This document shows, piece after piece, positions 11,041 through 21,232 of a stretch of DNA of 64,000 nucleotides (positions within the stretch are counted from its first letter, which is position 1; the number at the start of each line of letters is the position of its first letter). The position numbers and the translations under genes were made by a program. The DNA is from a bacterium (lineage in GTDB: Bacteria > Krumholzibacteriota > Krumholzibacteriia > LZORAL124-64-63), in NCBI GenBank assembly GCA_016703265.1, contig JADJCK010000003.1, positions 1-64,000 on the forward strand, written 5' to 3'. Under the pieces are notes generated by a model that was not told the origin of the DNA, did not search any database, and saw only the letters and a list, made by a program, of their open reading frames with translations.

Positions 11041-12558
11041 CTATTCGCCGTGGCATTCGTTGCAGTTGGTCGTCTTCCATTCGTCGCCGATGTCTTCCGG
11101 GTGCACGTACTCGACACTGGCCAGCGACGTGAACTCCTCGCCCGACTTGCGGGTCTGCGAGAGGATCGTGTGACACAGGTCGCAGTCGCGCGGCAGCACC
11201 TCGCCGTCGTCGGTCTGGTGCAGGCCGTCGTGGCAGCGGAAGCACCCGGGCGTGGTCAGGTGGCCGATGTGGTCGGGGAACTCGCGCCAGTTCACGCGCA
11301 TCTCGGGGAAGATGTTCGTCTTGAACAGCAACTGGGCGCGGGTGATGGCCATCTCGATGTCGCCGGCCCGCGCCTCCACCACCTCGGGATGCTCCTCGGT
11401 GTAGAACGTATGCACGCCGTCGGCGATGGCGGTAAGAGCCTCGTCCTCGGTCTGGTACTCGGCCTGCATCAGGTCCACGAGCAGGTTCTTGACGCCCGGC
11501 AGGTCCGAGGCGATGAGCCCGTTCGCGATGTCGCGGTTGACCACGCGCGAGGGCGGGTTGTAGTGGTGCGTGGGCCGGTTGTGGCAGTCGATGCAGTCCA
11601 TCGCCCGCTGCTCCAGGGCGGCGGCCTGCTCGTCGGTCAGGTCGGAGGCGGAGCTGCGGTAGATCTTCTCGGTGCCGTCCTTGCCGGTGAACTTCACCCA
11701 CGGGATGTCCAGCCGCTTGGCGTCGGTGGCCACGTAGGTGACCTGGTTGGCCGTGTGCCAGTGGATGCCGTGCGCCTCGGCGCCGCCGGCGCCGCCGCTG
11801 CCGATCTTCATCGCCAGCTTCAGGCTCCAGTGCGTGTTGCCCTCTTCGCGCCCGTAGTAGTCGTAGGACTTCAGCTTGTCGCCGGAGAAGTGCTCCGGCC
11901 AGTGGCACTGCTCGCAGGTGTCCCGCGACGGACGCAGGTTCTTGATCGGTGTCTCGATGGGCCGCGAGTACTTGTTGAAGAGCACCGAGTACACCTGGTA
12001 GGCGCCCGACAGCTTCGAACGGACGTACCACTCGGTGCCCGAGCCGATGTGGCACTTCACGCAGCCCACGCGCTGGTGCGGCGAGGCGTTGAAGGCCGTG
12101 TACTCGGGCTTCATCACGGTGTGGCAGGTGGTGCCGCAGAATTTGTCGCTCTCGGTGAACTCGTACGCCTGGTAGCTGCCGAAGGCCGACAAGGCCATGA
12201 AGATCAGGAAACCGCCGCCCACCAGGAAAGTGCCGCGCACGTGGCTGGGGTCGTTGAAATCGATGCGGGGCAGGCGCTCGGTATTCGACAATCCCAGCCG
12301 GCGTCGCCGCTGTTGCCGCAGGACGCCGATGGCACCCAGCGCCAGGCCGATGATCAGGAAGCCCGGCAGGATCACGAACGCGATGATGCCCATGTATGGG
12401 CTCTGCGAACCGCCGAAGTGTTCCAGCGCGAACAGGAACAGGATCAACGCGAGGCTCAGCGCCGCCAGTCCCGCCCCGAGCAGCGAGATGGCGTTGTAGT
12501 ACGACGCCGGCAGCTTGGTGGCGCGGGACTTCTTCGGCGTCTCGTGATGGTCCGACAC
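11041..12558 (-). CDS. NapC/NirT-like membrane multihaem cytochrome c (seven haem sites)
   Basis: A 505-residue protein with three membrane segments (about residues 25-46, 55-80 and 108-130) followed by a periplasmic multihaem region. Haem motifs are CGTTCH (141-146, with three residues between the cysteines), then CVKCH, CEQCH, CIDCH, CFRCH, CDLCH and CNECH. The first motif is followed by TVMKPEY, as in NapC/NirT/NrfH proteins, where a nearby methionine can ligate haem 1. Relatives take electrons from membrane quinol and pass them to periplasmic or outer-surface cytochromes. The partner is not evident, since NrfHA lies 31 kb away. The ATG at 12558 starts SDHHETPKK. It is transcribed alone and ends in the hairpin at 10992-11028. 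Confidence 0.88.
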   Translation of the reverse strand: MSDHHETPKKSRATKLPASYYNAISLLGAGLAALSLALILFLFALEHFGGSQSPYMGIIAFVILPGFLIIGLALGAIGVLRQQRRRRLGLSNTERLPRIDFNDPSHVRGTFLVGGGFLIFMALSAFGSYQAYEFTESDKFCGTTCHTVMKPEYTAFNASPHQRVGCVKCHIGSGTEWYVRSKLSGAYQVYSVLFNKYSRPIETPIKNLRPSRDTCEQCHWPEHFSGDKLKSYDYYGREEGNTHWSLKLAMKIGSGGAGGAEAHGIHWHTANQVTYVATDAKRLDIPWVKFTGKDGTEKIYRSSASDLTDEQAAALEQRAMDCIDCHNRPTHHYNPPSRVVNRDIANGLIASDLPGVKNLLVDLMQAEYQTEDEALTAIADGVHTFYTEEHPEVVEARAGDIEMAITRAQLLFKTNIFPEMRVNWREFPDHIGHLTTPGCFRCHDGLHQTDDGEVLPRDCDLCHTILSQTRKSGEEFTSLASVEYVHPEDIGDEWKTTNCNECHGE

Positions 12559-12799
12559 GGGCAGGCCTCCGGGGTTCGGGATGCCGGAAATCTAGGGATT
12601 TCCGGCCATAAAGCCCAGAAAAAAGACAGGAGTGTCCCGATTGTTGCGCCGCGCGGCGACGCGTCGGCGGAGCATGCCAGAGCCGTTGCGTGGGATCAAT
12701 GAAACTGTGGCTCCGCTTCCCCGTAGATGCGGCTTGCGTTCCTACTGTAAGGCGAGGTGTCAGCTACCCCGACCTCCACACCCGACGGAGAGAATGAAA

Positions 12800-13090
12800 A
12801 TGGGACTCATCAACTGGATCTTCGACATCTACCAGCACACGCAGATCGACAAGGCGCGCGACGAGGCCCGGCAGGCGCGGATGGAAGCTTCGTCGGTGCG
12901 CATGGGCGGCGGCGGCGGCATCGACACGGCGCGGCTCGAACGTTCGCTGGGCGAGCTGGCCCTGGCCACCAAGACGGTGCAGCGGATGATGGTCGCCAAG
13001 GGCATCTGCACGCGCGAGGAGTTCGCGGCGCTCATGCGAGAGATCGATCGCGAGGACGGCGTCGAGGACGGGCGCGCGCCGCTGGGCTGA
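12800..13090 (+). CDS. Small hypothetical protein
   Basis: A 96-residue soluble protein starting MGLINWIFDIYQHTQIDKAR. The ATG at 12800 is preferred because GGAG lies 9 bases upstream; the ATG at 12794 is only 3 bases from it. Residues about 18-65 are charged and helical, with a run of five glycines in the middle. The C-terminal part (VQRMMVAKGICTREEFAALM) resembles a short helical regulatory domain of unknown class. No family is recognised. It is divergent from the cytochrome gene and convergent with the YeeE pair. The 241-base upstream gap shows no clear promoter. Confidence 0.7.
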   Translation: MGLINWIFDIYQHTQIDKARDEARQARMEASSVRMGGGGGIDTARLERSLGELALATKTVQRMMVAKGICTREEFAALMREIDREDGVEDGRAPLG

Positions 13091-13109
13091 CCTTTCCCGG
13101 CCGTGTCGT

Positions 13110-13709
13110 TCAGCGGTCTGGTCGACGGTCCGCGAAGCGCTTCTCGACGCGCGCCAGGAACCAGGCGACCAGCGCCAGCACGGCCACGAAAACCAGCGTC
13201 CACCAGCCGCGGCCGACTCCGGTGACGGCCGGCAGCGTCAGCTCGCCGCGGCTGCCGGCCTCGATCCACGCCTCGAGGCCCGGGGTCAGCTCGGCGTAGG
13301 CCATGACACCGGCCAGCATGCCCAACGTGAAGGCCAGGCCGTCGCGGCGCCCGGTGGCCAGCGACGCGACCGCCGTGCCGGGGCAGTAGCCGCCGATGAT
13401 GAACCCGGCGCCGAACACCAGTCCGCCCAGGGCCTGGGCCGCCAGGTGGGTCGGCTCGACATAGACCCATTCCAGGTCCAGCAGTCCCGCCGCCGACAGG
13501 ACGGTCAGGCCCACCATGGCGGTGACGATGGCGGTGAACATCACCTTCACCACCGCCATGTCGTACAGGTAGAAAACGGCGACGAGCTTGCGGGCGCTGC
13601 CGAAGCCGGCGCGCTCCAGGCAGAAGCCGAAGCCCGCTCCCAGCAGCAGGGCCGTAGCCAGCACGGCGGCCTGGCCCGGTTCGAGCCGGGCGAAGAGCGG
13701 GAACGTCAT
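13110..13709 (-). CDS. YeeE/YedE-family sulfur transporter, second half-protein
   Basis: A 199-residue, highly hydrophobic protein with about five membrane segments. It carries the family cysteine motif GGYCPGTAVASLATG and a second conserved cysteine in GFGFCLERAGFGSARKL. YeeE/YedE (TsuA-like) proteins import thiosulfate or related sulfur species through a chain of cysteines. Many bacteria split the protein into two genes, as here. The ATG at 13709 overlaps the stop of the partner gene by 4 bases (ATGA), so the halves are translationally coupled. It is the last gene of the ACIII operon. Confidence 0.87.
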   Translation of the reverse strand: MTFPLFARLEPGQAAVLATALLLGAGFGFCLERAGFGSARKLVAVFYLYDMAVVKVMFTAIVTAMVGLTVLSAAGLLDLEWVYVEPTHLAAQALGGLVFGAGFIIGGYCPGTAVASLATGRRDGLAFTLGMLAGVMAYAELTPGLEAWIEAGSRGELTLPAVTGVGRGWWTLVFVAVLALVAWFLARVEKRFADRRPDR

Positions 13710-14245
13710 CGCCACTGCCTCCGCACGGGGCCGGCCAGGGCGTAGGCGGCCACGAAGACCGCCGCCATGAAGACGAGCCCGCCCACGCTGAGCATCGCCC
13801 CGCCGGTCAGGGCCTGGCCGCTGGTGCAGCCGCGGGCCAGCCGGGCGCCGTACGCGGCCAGGATGCCGCCGACGAAGGCCAGCACCAGCCGGGTGCGTTC
13901 CGAAACGGCGGGGCCGCGCTCGGTCACGCAGGCCAGGCGCCGCCCCTGCAGGCCCGAGATGAAGGCGCCGATCGCGGCGCCGGCCAGCAGGAACAGCGTC
14001 CACGACAGCAGCGGGGCGCCGTCGTTCCAGAAGCGGGCATGGACAGGATGGTCGGCGGCGCGCGCGGCATCGGCCAGGCCGGCCAGCCAGGCGGCCACGG
14101 CCGAGTAGGCCGCCGTGGCGCCGAGGCCGCGGCCGGCGACGATGAAAGAGAGCAGGAGAACCAGGCCGAGCAGGACGCCGGCGAGCCAGGGATTCCAGTA
14201 CGGCCTGCCGTTGCTGAAGCCGTTGGTGCCGTGGCGTTCCGTCAC
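13706..14245 (-). CDS. YeeE/YedE-family sulfur transporter, first half-protein
   Basis: A 179-residue membrane protein with four or five hydrophobic segments and the motif RGCTSGQALTGGAMLSVGG, whose cysteine matches the substrate-relay cysteine of TsuA-type thiosulfate importers. It overlaps its partner by 4 bases downstream and starts 9 bases after the end of the COX1-like gene. It therefore belongs to the same transcript as alternative complex III. The substrate (thiosulfate, sulfide or persulfide) cannot be decided from sequence. Confidence 0.87.
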   Translation of the reverse strand: MTERHGTNGFSNGRPYWNPWLAGVLLGLVLLLSFIVAGRGLGATAAYSAVAAWLAGLADAARAADHPVHARFWNDGAPLLSWTLFLLAGAAIGAFISGLQGRRLACVTERGPAVSERTRLVLAFVGGILAAYGARLARGCTSGQALTGGAMLSVGGLVFMAAVFVAAYALAGPVRRQWR

Positions 14246-14254
14246 GGCTCGCCC

Positions 14255-15772
14255 CTAGCGGGCGTACGGATCGCCGACGGCCGGCCCGGCCGCGCCCCGC
14301 CACTCGCCCGTCGTCGCACCCCACGGGTTGGCGCTCGACTTGGGGCCGTCATGCAGCGCGCCGAACAGGTTCGAGATGATCATCACCAGGCCGGTGGTCA
14401 GGATCCACATGCCCCACGTGGCGGCAACGTCCAGCCCGCCCACGCCCGCCGGCACGTTGGCCAGTCCCTGCGGCACGCCGCGGGCGCCGGCGATCAGCTG
14501 CGGCAGGAATGCCAGATTCAGGCCCACCAGGTAGGTGAAGGCCGACAGGCGACCGAGCAGCGGGTTGTACATGCGGTCGAACATGACCGGCCACCAGTAG
14601 TGCAGGCCGGCCAGCAGCGCCGTCAGCACGCCGCCCATCATCACGTAGTGCAGGTGCGCGGTGGCGAACACGGTGTTGGCCAGGTAGTTCGAGGCCGCCA
14701 GCGTGCAGAGCATGAGGCCGCTCATCACCGCGATGCCGGTGTTCAGCAGGAAGGCCACCACGAACGAGGTGGGCGCAGCGCAGGCCACGGCGCCGCGGTA
14801 GAGCGTCGACAGCCAGCTGAAGCTCAGCAGCGCCACGGGCACGGCCGTCAGCAGCGAGAGACTCGCGAAGACGAAGCTCAGGGCCGGCGACTGGCCCTTG
14901 CCGATCAGGTGCACGCCCCAGGTGGAGAAGCCCAGGCCCAGCAGCGCGATCAACGAACCGACAACCGTGCGGTAGCCCACGACCGGGCGCCGCGCGATGC
15001 CGGCGATGACCTCGGTGATGACGCCGGCGGCCGGCAGCAAAGCGAAGATCGCGAGCGGCTGCACGGCGAACCAGAAGTAGCCCTGCCACAGCAAGGGATC
15101 GGCATTGGCGCCGAAGGGACCGGCGGCGGCGCCGCGCGCAGCGGCCAGGTAGATCACGAGCACCGCGAAGAGCGTGCCGGCGACCACCAGGGCGTACGCG
15201 GTCAGGTACAGCGACCAGCTGAAGATGGGCATCTGGAAGAAGCCCAGCCCGGGCCGGCGGCCGTGGTGCACGGTGACGATGAAATTCAGGCCGGTGGCCA
15301 GCCAGCCGCCGGCCACGCAGACCAGGGCCAACGCCAGCAGCCAGAAGGCGCCGGGAGCAGCCAGGCTCATCGGCGTCACGAATGTCCAGCCGGCCCCGAC
15401 GGCGCCGAACATGATCGACAGGACGAGCAGCACTGTGCCAGCCATCTGCAGCCGCAGCGACAGCCGCGTCAGCCAGGGCAGCCGCAATTCGCCGACGCCC
15501 AGCTGCATCGGCAGCAGGTAGTTGCCCAGCACCGAGGGAATGGCCGGGACCAGGAACAGGAACACCATCAGGATCCCGTGCTGCGTCAGCATCTGCCGGT
15601 ACAGCCCCGGGTCGACCAGCCCGCTCGTGACCCGCAGGCGCAGGATGATCGCGTAGATCGCGCCCAGCAGGAACGCGCCGCAGGTCCACCACAGGAACTG
15701 CAGCGCAATGCGCTTGTGGTCGGTGGTGGTCAGCCAGTTGGCGCCACTGGCCGCGTGCGTGGCCTTGCTCAT
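14255..15772 (-). CDS. Haem-copper oxidase subunit I-like protein lacking CuB ligands
   Basis: A 505-residue protein with about 12 membrane segments, colinear with cytochrome oxidase subunit I. Low-spin haem ligands are present (His65 in LTQHG, His375 in AHLHYV), as is the active-site haem ligand His373. The helix that normally reads GHPEVY instead reads AVQPLAI (residues 236-242): the first CuB histidine is Gln238, and the cross-linked tyrosine position is Ile242. The usual HH pair reads V287-H288. The K-channel lysine is Leu316, and the D-channel aspartate position appears to be Glu95. The frame is intact and flanking residues align without gaps, so these are real substitutions, not a frameshift. 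It probably binds two haems but not CuB. A function other than oxygen reduction is inferred, not shown. The gene abuts the COX2-like gene with no spacer. Confidence 0.88.
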   Translation of the reverse strand: MSKATHAASGANWLTTTDHKRIALQFLWWTCGAFLLGAIYAIILRLRVTSGLVDPGLYRQMLTQHGILMVFLFLVPAIPSVLGNYLLPMQLGVGELRLPWLTRLSLRLQMAGTVLLVLSIMFGAVGAGWTFVTPMSLAAPGAFWLLALALVCVAGGWLATGLNFIVTVHHGRRPGLGFFQMPIFSWSLYLTAYALVVAGTLFAVLVIYLAAARGAAAGPFGANADPLLWQGYFWFAVQPLAIFALLPAAGVITEVIAGIARRPVVGYRTVVGSLIALLGLGFSTWGVHLIGKGQSPALSFVFASLSLLTAVPVALLSFSWLSTLYRGAVACAAPTSFVVAFLLNTGIAVMSGLMLCTLAASNYLANTVFATAHLHYVMMGGVLTALLAGLHYWWPVMFDRMYNPLLGRLSAFTYLVGLNLAFLPQLIAGARGVPQGLANVPAGVGGLDVAATWGMWILTTGLVMIISNLFGALHDGPKSSANPWGATTGEWRGAAGPAVGDPYAR

Positions 15773-16793
15773 CTACTTGCCCTCCTGCGCGGCGGCGACG
15801 GTCGGCGCCGCGCCGGTCGAATCGGCCGCGGCCGGTGCGCCACCCTTGCTCGAGAGCGTGCGCAGCCAGGCGGTGATGGCCTCGATCTCCTTGTCGGTGA
15901 TCTTGCCCTCGAACGGGGTCATGACGGGCTCGAAGCCGGCGATGACCGACACGTTGGGGGTCAGGATCGAGGTGCGGATATAGGCGGCGTCGGCCGTGAT
16001 GCGCACGCCCTCGCGGGTATCGAACTCGAAACCGTACATGTCCTTGAAGCTCGGGCCGACCAGCTTCGAACCGTCGAGGCTGTGGCAGGCGCGGCAGCCC
16101 TTGGTGCCGTACAGCAGCTCGCCCGCCTGCTCCATGGTGCGGCCGGCGAAGATGTCCGAGACACGCGTCATCCAGGCATCGAAGTCGGCCGGCGCGTGCG
16201 CCACGACGGCGGTGCGCAGGTTCTGGTAGGTGTCGCCGCCGTAGATGCCGCTGCGAAGGTCGAACGTGCCGGGCGTCGTCGCGGTGAACCAGGCCTGGGC
16301 CGTGCGGCCGGGGATGATGGGCTCGTTCACGCGCAGTGCCGGCACCTGCACGCTGTGGATCACGTCGGCGGTGGTGGCATCCAGCCGCACCGGGCGGCCG
16401 GTGGCCACGTGCAGCGTGTCGGCGACATGGCCGTTCGGGTAGGTGAACTTGAAGCCTTCCTGGCCCGCGTTCACCAGCACGCGGTACGAAAGCCAAGGCG
16501 CCGCACGGCCGTCCAGGTAGCCGGGCAGCCCGGCCGCAAACGCGTAGACGGCGATGCCGACCGCGGCCAGCACCCACAAGGCCTGGAACATGGGGTTGGC
16601 GCGGCCGCCCGGAGCACCCTGGGCGTCGTCACGCTGGCGCCGGAACTGCCGCACGAAGGTCACGGCGAGCCCGTGACCAGGATGACCGCAAAGCCCCCGC
16701 GACATAGACTCCGTAGAACGCCGCATCGACGCCCTGGGCCTGGGTCGAGGCCGCCTGCGGAAGCCAGCTGATGATGTTGGCGCTGCCGATCAA
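15773..16793 (-). CDS. COX2-like subunit lacking CuA ligands, fused to cytochrome c (one frameshift)
   Basis: A TTG at 16793, overlapping the upstream stop, opens IGSANIISWLPQAASTQAQG and a first membrane helix. One extra G in a run of five (about 16692-16696) shifts the frame. Corrected, the protein has about 339 residues: a two-helix hairpin, a cupredoxin domain and a C-terminal cytochrome c. His146 of the CuA domain is present (DVIHS). The loop normally reading CxExCxxxHxxM instead reads SGIYGGDTYQNL (181-192) with identical spacing, so both cysteines, the histidine and the methionine are gone. The cytochrome c is intact (CRACH at 233-237 and a VMTPFEG methionine). Electrons probably enter through this haem. 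It sits next to the copper-ligand-less COX1-like gene. Confidence 0.85.
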
Positions 16794-17164
16794 TGCCGTA
16801 CCTCGTTTCCTGCCGGCGCCTCTGCGGGCGCCTCTGCGGCCGGCGCCACAGGCAGGGGCTGGATGGACGCCTCGGCCGCCAGCCGGTTCATCGCCGCGTC
16901 GATCGGCATCACTGCCTTGGACTTCTGCTCATCGAGCCAGCGCGGCGACTCCATCAGGCGCGCCGCGTGCTCGGCGTCGAGCGCGCGCAACGGCTCGTTG
17001 ACGGGCGTTTCGAGCTTCTGCTTCGTCTCGACGGCCTGCGCGGCCAGGTAGCCGCCCTGCAGGAACAGCGACAGGGCCACGACGAAGACCAGCGCCGCCA
17101 GAGCGCACAGGACCACCGCCAGGCCGTTGAAGCCGTTTTTCGCTCTCGGATCGACCGCAGCCAT
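16790..17164 (-). CDS. Small single-pass membrane protein in the ACIII operon
   Basis: A 124-residue protein with one membrane helix (about residues 14-40, GLAVVLCALAALVFVVALSL) and a periplasmic tail. The tail includes ALDAEHAARLMESPRWLDEQ and an Ala/Pro-rich end. No cofactor motif is visible. Its position between actF and the COX2-like gene, with a 4-base overlap to the latter, suggests a small accessory subunit of ACIII or of the oxidase-like module. I do not recognise it as a named family. Confidence 0.75.
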   Translation of the reverse strand: MAAVDPRAKNGFNGLAVVLCALAALVFVVALSLFLQGGYLAAQAVETKQKLETPVNEPLRALDAEHAARLMESPRWLDEQKSKAVMPIDAAMNRLAAEASIQPLPVAPAAEAPAEAPAGNEVRH

Positions 17165-17216
17165 CGTTTTGCTCCCGGGCGCCGTGGAGGGCGCCTTGGA
17201 CTAGGACATCAATCGG

Positions 17217-18425
17217 TTACGCGTTCTCGAACCGCAGGGACTCGTCCAGGCGCGGATCACGCATGGGCACCAGCGAACCGCCCATGGCCAGGCGCGTGAC
17301 GCCGGCCAGCCACAGGCCGCCGATGCCGAAGAAGCCGGCGACGGCGATCGGGCTGAAGAAGGCGGTCGCGCTGTACGCGGGCATGATCACCCAGTACAGG
17401 TTCAGCCACTGCGCCACGATGATCCACATGGCCCAGAAGGCCAGCACCTTGCGGTTGCGCTTGGCCCAGCGCGAGACGAGGCCCAGCCAGGGCAGCGCGA
17501 ACGTGCAGAACAGCGTGGCCCGCGCCACTTCGCCCCAGCCGTTGCGCGAGCGCAGCAGGTACCAAGCCGTTTCCTCGGGGATGTTCGCGTACCAGTACAG
17601 CATGTACTGGCTGAAGGCGATGTAGCCCCAGAAGAAGGTGAAGGCGAACATCGCCTTGCCGTAGTCGTGGAAGTGCTCGGGGCTGACGATGCGCGTCAGG
17701 CGGCCCGTGCGCTGCAGGCCCAGCGTCAGCAGCGTCAGCACGGCGAAGAACGACACGAAGCCGCCGGCCCAGTAGTAGACACCGAACATGGTGCTGAACC
17801 ACAGCGGGTCGATGCTCATCACGAGGTCGAAGGCGGCCAGCGCGGTGCAGATGCCCGAGGCCATCAGCGCGAACCCGCTCAGGTTCTCGAAGCGGCGGGT
17901 GATGGCCAGGTCGCCGCTCTTGTCCTGCGCCAGCGAACTGCGCCAGTAGAACAGCGAATAGCCGCTCCAGACCGTGAAGTAGATGTCCCAGCGCAGCGTG
18001 AAGGCGCCGAGGTTCAGGAAGCCGAGCTTGTGGGCCAGGGCGGGACTCGCGGCGATCTCCGGGTCCATCCAGCCGTAGACGCGGCCTGCCAGCAGCAGCA
18101 CCGGGATGGCCATCAGGGCCAGCAGCGGCGTCACCGCGGCCATGACCTCGGCCAGGCGGCGGATGACCACGTTCCAGCTCGCGCGCGTCACATACATGAT
18201 GCCGATGAAGATCAGCGCCCCCAGGCTGATGCCCAGGAAGAAGGCGAAATTCAGCACGTAGGCGAAGGCGAACTGCCGCAGGTTGTCGCCCTGCGCCGCG
18301 CCCAGCCCGAACGCCGCCGCCAGGCCGGCCAGGCCGACCACGAGGCTGATCCCCAGGACGCGCGGCCCCAACCCGTCGAGGGTCGTGTGCGTGTCCTGCA
18401 GGGTGGGAACATGGTGATGAGCCAA
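17217..18425 (-). CDS. actF: Alternative complex III subunit ActF (NrfD-like membrane protein)
   Basis: About 402 residues with some ten membrane segments, of the NrfD/PsrC-like family that forms the second quinol-type membrane subunit of ACIII. Recognisable stretches are LRQFAFAYVLNFAFFLGISL, the SIDPLWFSTMFGVYYWAGGF segment, and FAFTFFWGYIAFSQYMLYWY followed by ANIPEET. TTG at 18425 is taken as the start, giving AHHHVPTLQDTHTTLDGLGP. No in-frame ATG precedes the first helices, and a GGGAGAGAAGGA stretch lies just upstream. Longer upstream frame sequence is Arg/Pro-rich and belongs to actE read in another frame. Confidence 0.92.
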   Translation of the reverse strand: MAHHHVPTLQDTHTTLDGLGPRVLGISLVVGLAGLAAAFGLGAAQGDNLRQFAFAYVLNFAFFLGISLGALIFIGIMYVTRASWNVVIRRLAEVMAAVTPLLALMAIPVLLLAGRVYGWMDPEIAASPALAHKLGFLNLGAFTLRWDIYFTVWSGYSLFYWRSSLAQDKSGDLAITRRFENLSGFALMASGICTALAAFDLVMSIDPLWFSTMFGVYYWAGGFVSFFAVLTLLTLGLQRTGRLTRIVSPEHFHDYGKAMFAFTFFWGYIAFSQYMLYWYANIPEETAWYLLRSRNGWGEVARATLFCTFALPWLGLVSRWAKRNRKVLAFWAMWIIVAQWLNLYWVIMPAYSATAFFSPIAVAGFFGIGGLWLAGVTRLAMGGSLVPMRDPRLDESLRFENA

Positions 18426-18480
18426 GTCCTTCTCTCCCGTGCTGGCCGGCCCGCAGGCCGGCGCCAAACCGAAAAAATGC

Positions 18481-19128
18481 CTACTGGCCCAGGGCGGCCC
18501 GGCTCTCGACCGGGACGTCGGCGATCGTTGCGTTGCGGGACAGCTGCAGCGCCCGCACATACGCGGTCACGGCCCAGCGGTCCTGCGGATTCAGCTGCGC
18601 GCCGTACGACGGCATCGTCCGGATTCCCTTGCTGATCGTGTTGTAGATGTGCCCGGACGGCCGCTCGACCACCGTCTGGCTGGTCAGGTCCGTCGGCGGC
18701 GTCCAGGTGCCCTCCGCCAGCGCCTGCGCGCGGACGTGGGTCATCCCGTTGCCGTTGCCGCTCTGGCCGTGGCACGGGGCGCAGTAGATGTTGAAGCGCT
18801 CGCGGCCGCGCTCCAGCATCGGCTTCGTCACCTGCACCGGGATCTCCTGCACGAAGATCGTGTCGCGGGCGATACCGCGGAAATAGGCGTCATCCTCGTT
18901 CAGGAGGCCGCGCGCGACCGTACCCACTGGGGGCTTGCGCATGGTCACCCCGTCCGGGAAGAACGTGTTCTCGGTCTGCGCCTTGTAGTACGACTGCTGG
19001 TCCATGTCGTAGACGACCTGCAGGCGCGGCTGATTCTTGGGCTGGTGGTTGGCGCGGTACATCAGGCCCATGGGGACCAGGCTGACCGCCACCAGCAACA
19101 GCAACACATAGATGATCCAGCGCGGCAT
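18481..19128 (-). CDS. actE: Alternative complex III subunit ActE, monohaem cytochrome c
   Basis: A 215-residue protein anchored by an N-terminal hydrophobic helix (WIIYVLLLLVAVSLVPMG), with one class I cytochrome c domain. The haem motif CAPCH is at residues 116-120 and the methionine ligand is in TMPSYG near 173. In ACIII this subunit carries electrons from the ActA/ActB core towards the terminal acceptor. It lies 3 bases after actD and 55 bases before actF. Confidence 0.93.
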   Translation of the reverse strand: MPRWIIYVLLLLVAVSLVPMGLMYRANHQPKNQPRLQVVYDMDQQSYYKAQTENTFFPDGVTMRKPPVGTVARGLLNEDDAYFRGIARDTIFVQEIPVQVTKPMLERGRERFNIYCAPCHGQSGNGNGMTHVRAQALAEGTWTPPTDLTSQTVVERPSGHIYNTISKGIRTMPSYGAQLNPQDRWAVTAYVRALQLSRNATIADVPVESRAALGQ

Positions 19129-19131
19129 CGG

Positions 19132-19691
19132 TCAGTCCTCCACGCTTTCGCGAACCTCGTCGACGACGCTGCCACCCAGCGAGGCGAGGAAGGCGCGGGT
19201 CTTCTCGACCTCGAATTTCGGGTCGCGACTCTCGATCACGATGTAGAACCGGTCCTGCGACGCGCGCCGGAAGCGGTCGTGCGCCAGCAGCGGATGACTC
19301 AGCCGCGGCATGCCGTTGAGGCCCCACATGCCGAAGAAGCAGGCGAAGGCGCTGAGCAGCACCGTCAGCTCGAACATGACGGGCACGGCGGCCGGCAGGC
19401 CGAACATGGGCTTGCCCGAGATCATGAACGGGTAGTCGACGGCATTCATCCACCACTGCATCAGGACCGCCAGGGCCAGGCCACTGGCGCCGCCGGCAAG
19501 CACCAGCCAGGGCAGGCGCGTGCCCTTGATGCCCATGGCGTCGTCCATGCCGTGGACCGGGAACGGCGAATGCGCATCCCAATGCCGGAAGCCCGCGTCG
19601 CGCACCTTCTCGCAGGCCTTCATGAAGGCCGATGGGCTCTCGAATTCGGTCAGCAGCGCGTAGAGGCCGCCGTTGCCATGTCTTGCGCTCA

Positions 19692-19692
<1 letters not shown>
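19132..19692 (-). CDS. actD: Alternative complex III subunit ActD (DUF3341)
   Basis: A 186-residue protein of the DUF3341 family. A soluble N-terminal part (LYALLTEFESPSAFMKACEK, then RDAGFRHWDAHSPFPVHGMD) leads to two membrane helices (about residues 60-82 and 100-125) and a C-terminal ferredoxin-like tail. ActD has no cofactor and helps complete the membrane arm of ACIII. Its ATG overlaps the stop of actC by one base (TGATG), indicating coupled translation. Confidence 0.94.
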
Positions 19693-21155
<1,463 letters not shown>

Positions 21156-21232
21156 TCGGGCTCCCGTTCAACGTACCGTTCGTGCAATGGCCGGTGTTCC
21201 GTCGACCGATATTCTGTCGATTACGTGGCGCG

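Noticed and set aside
15000..15080. Missing CuB ligands as a frameshift artefact
   Set aside because: The COX1-like frame is continuous, residues on both sides (WF ... P, LLP, GV) align at the right spacing, and other substitutions occur in separate helices.
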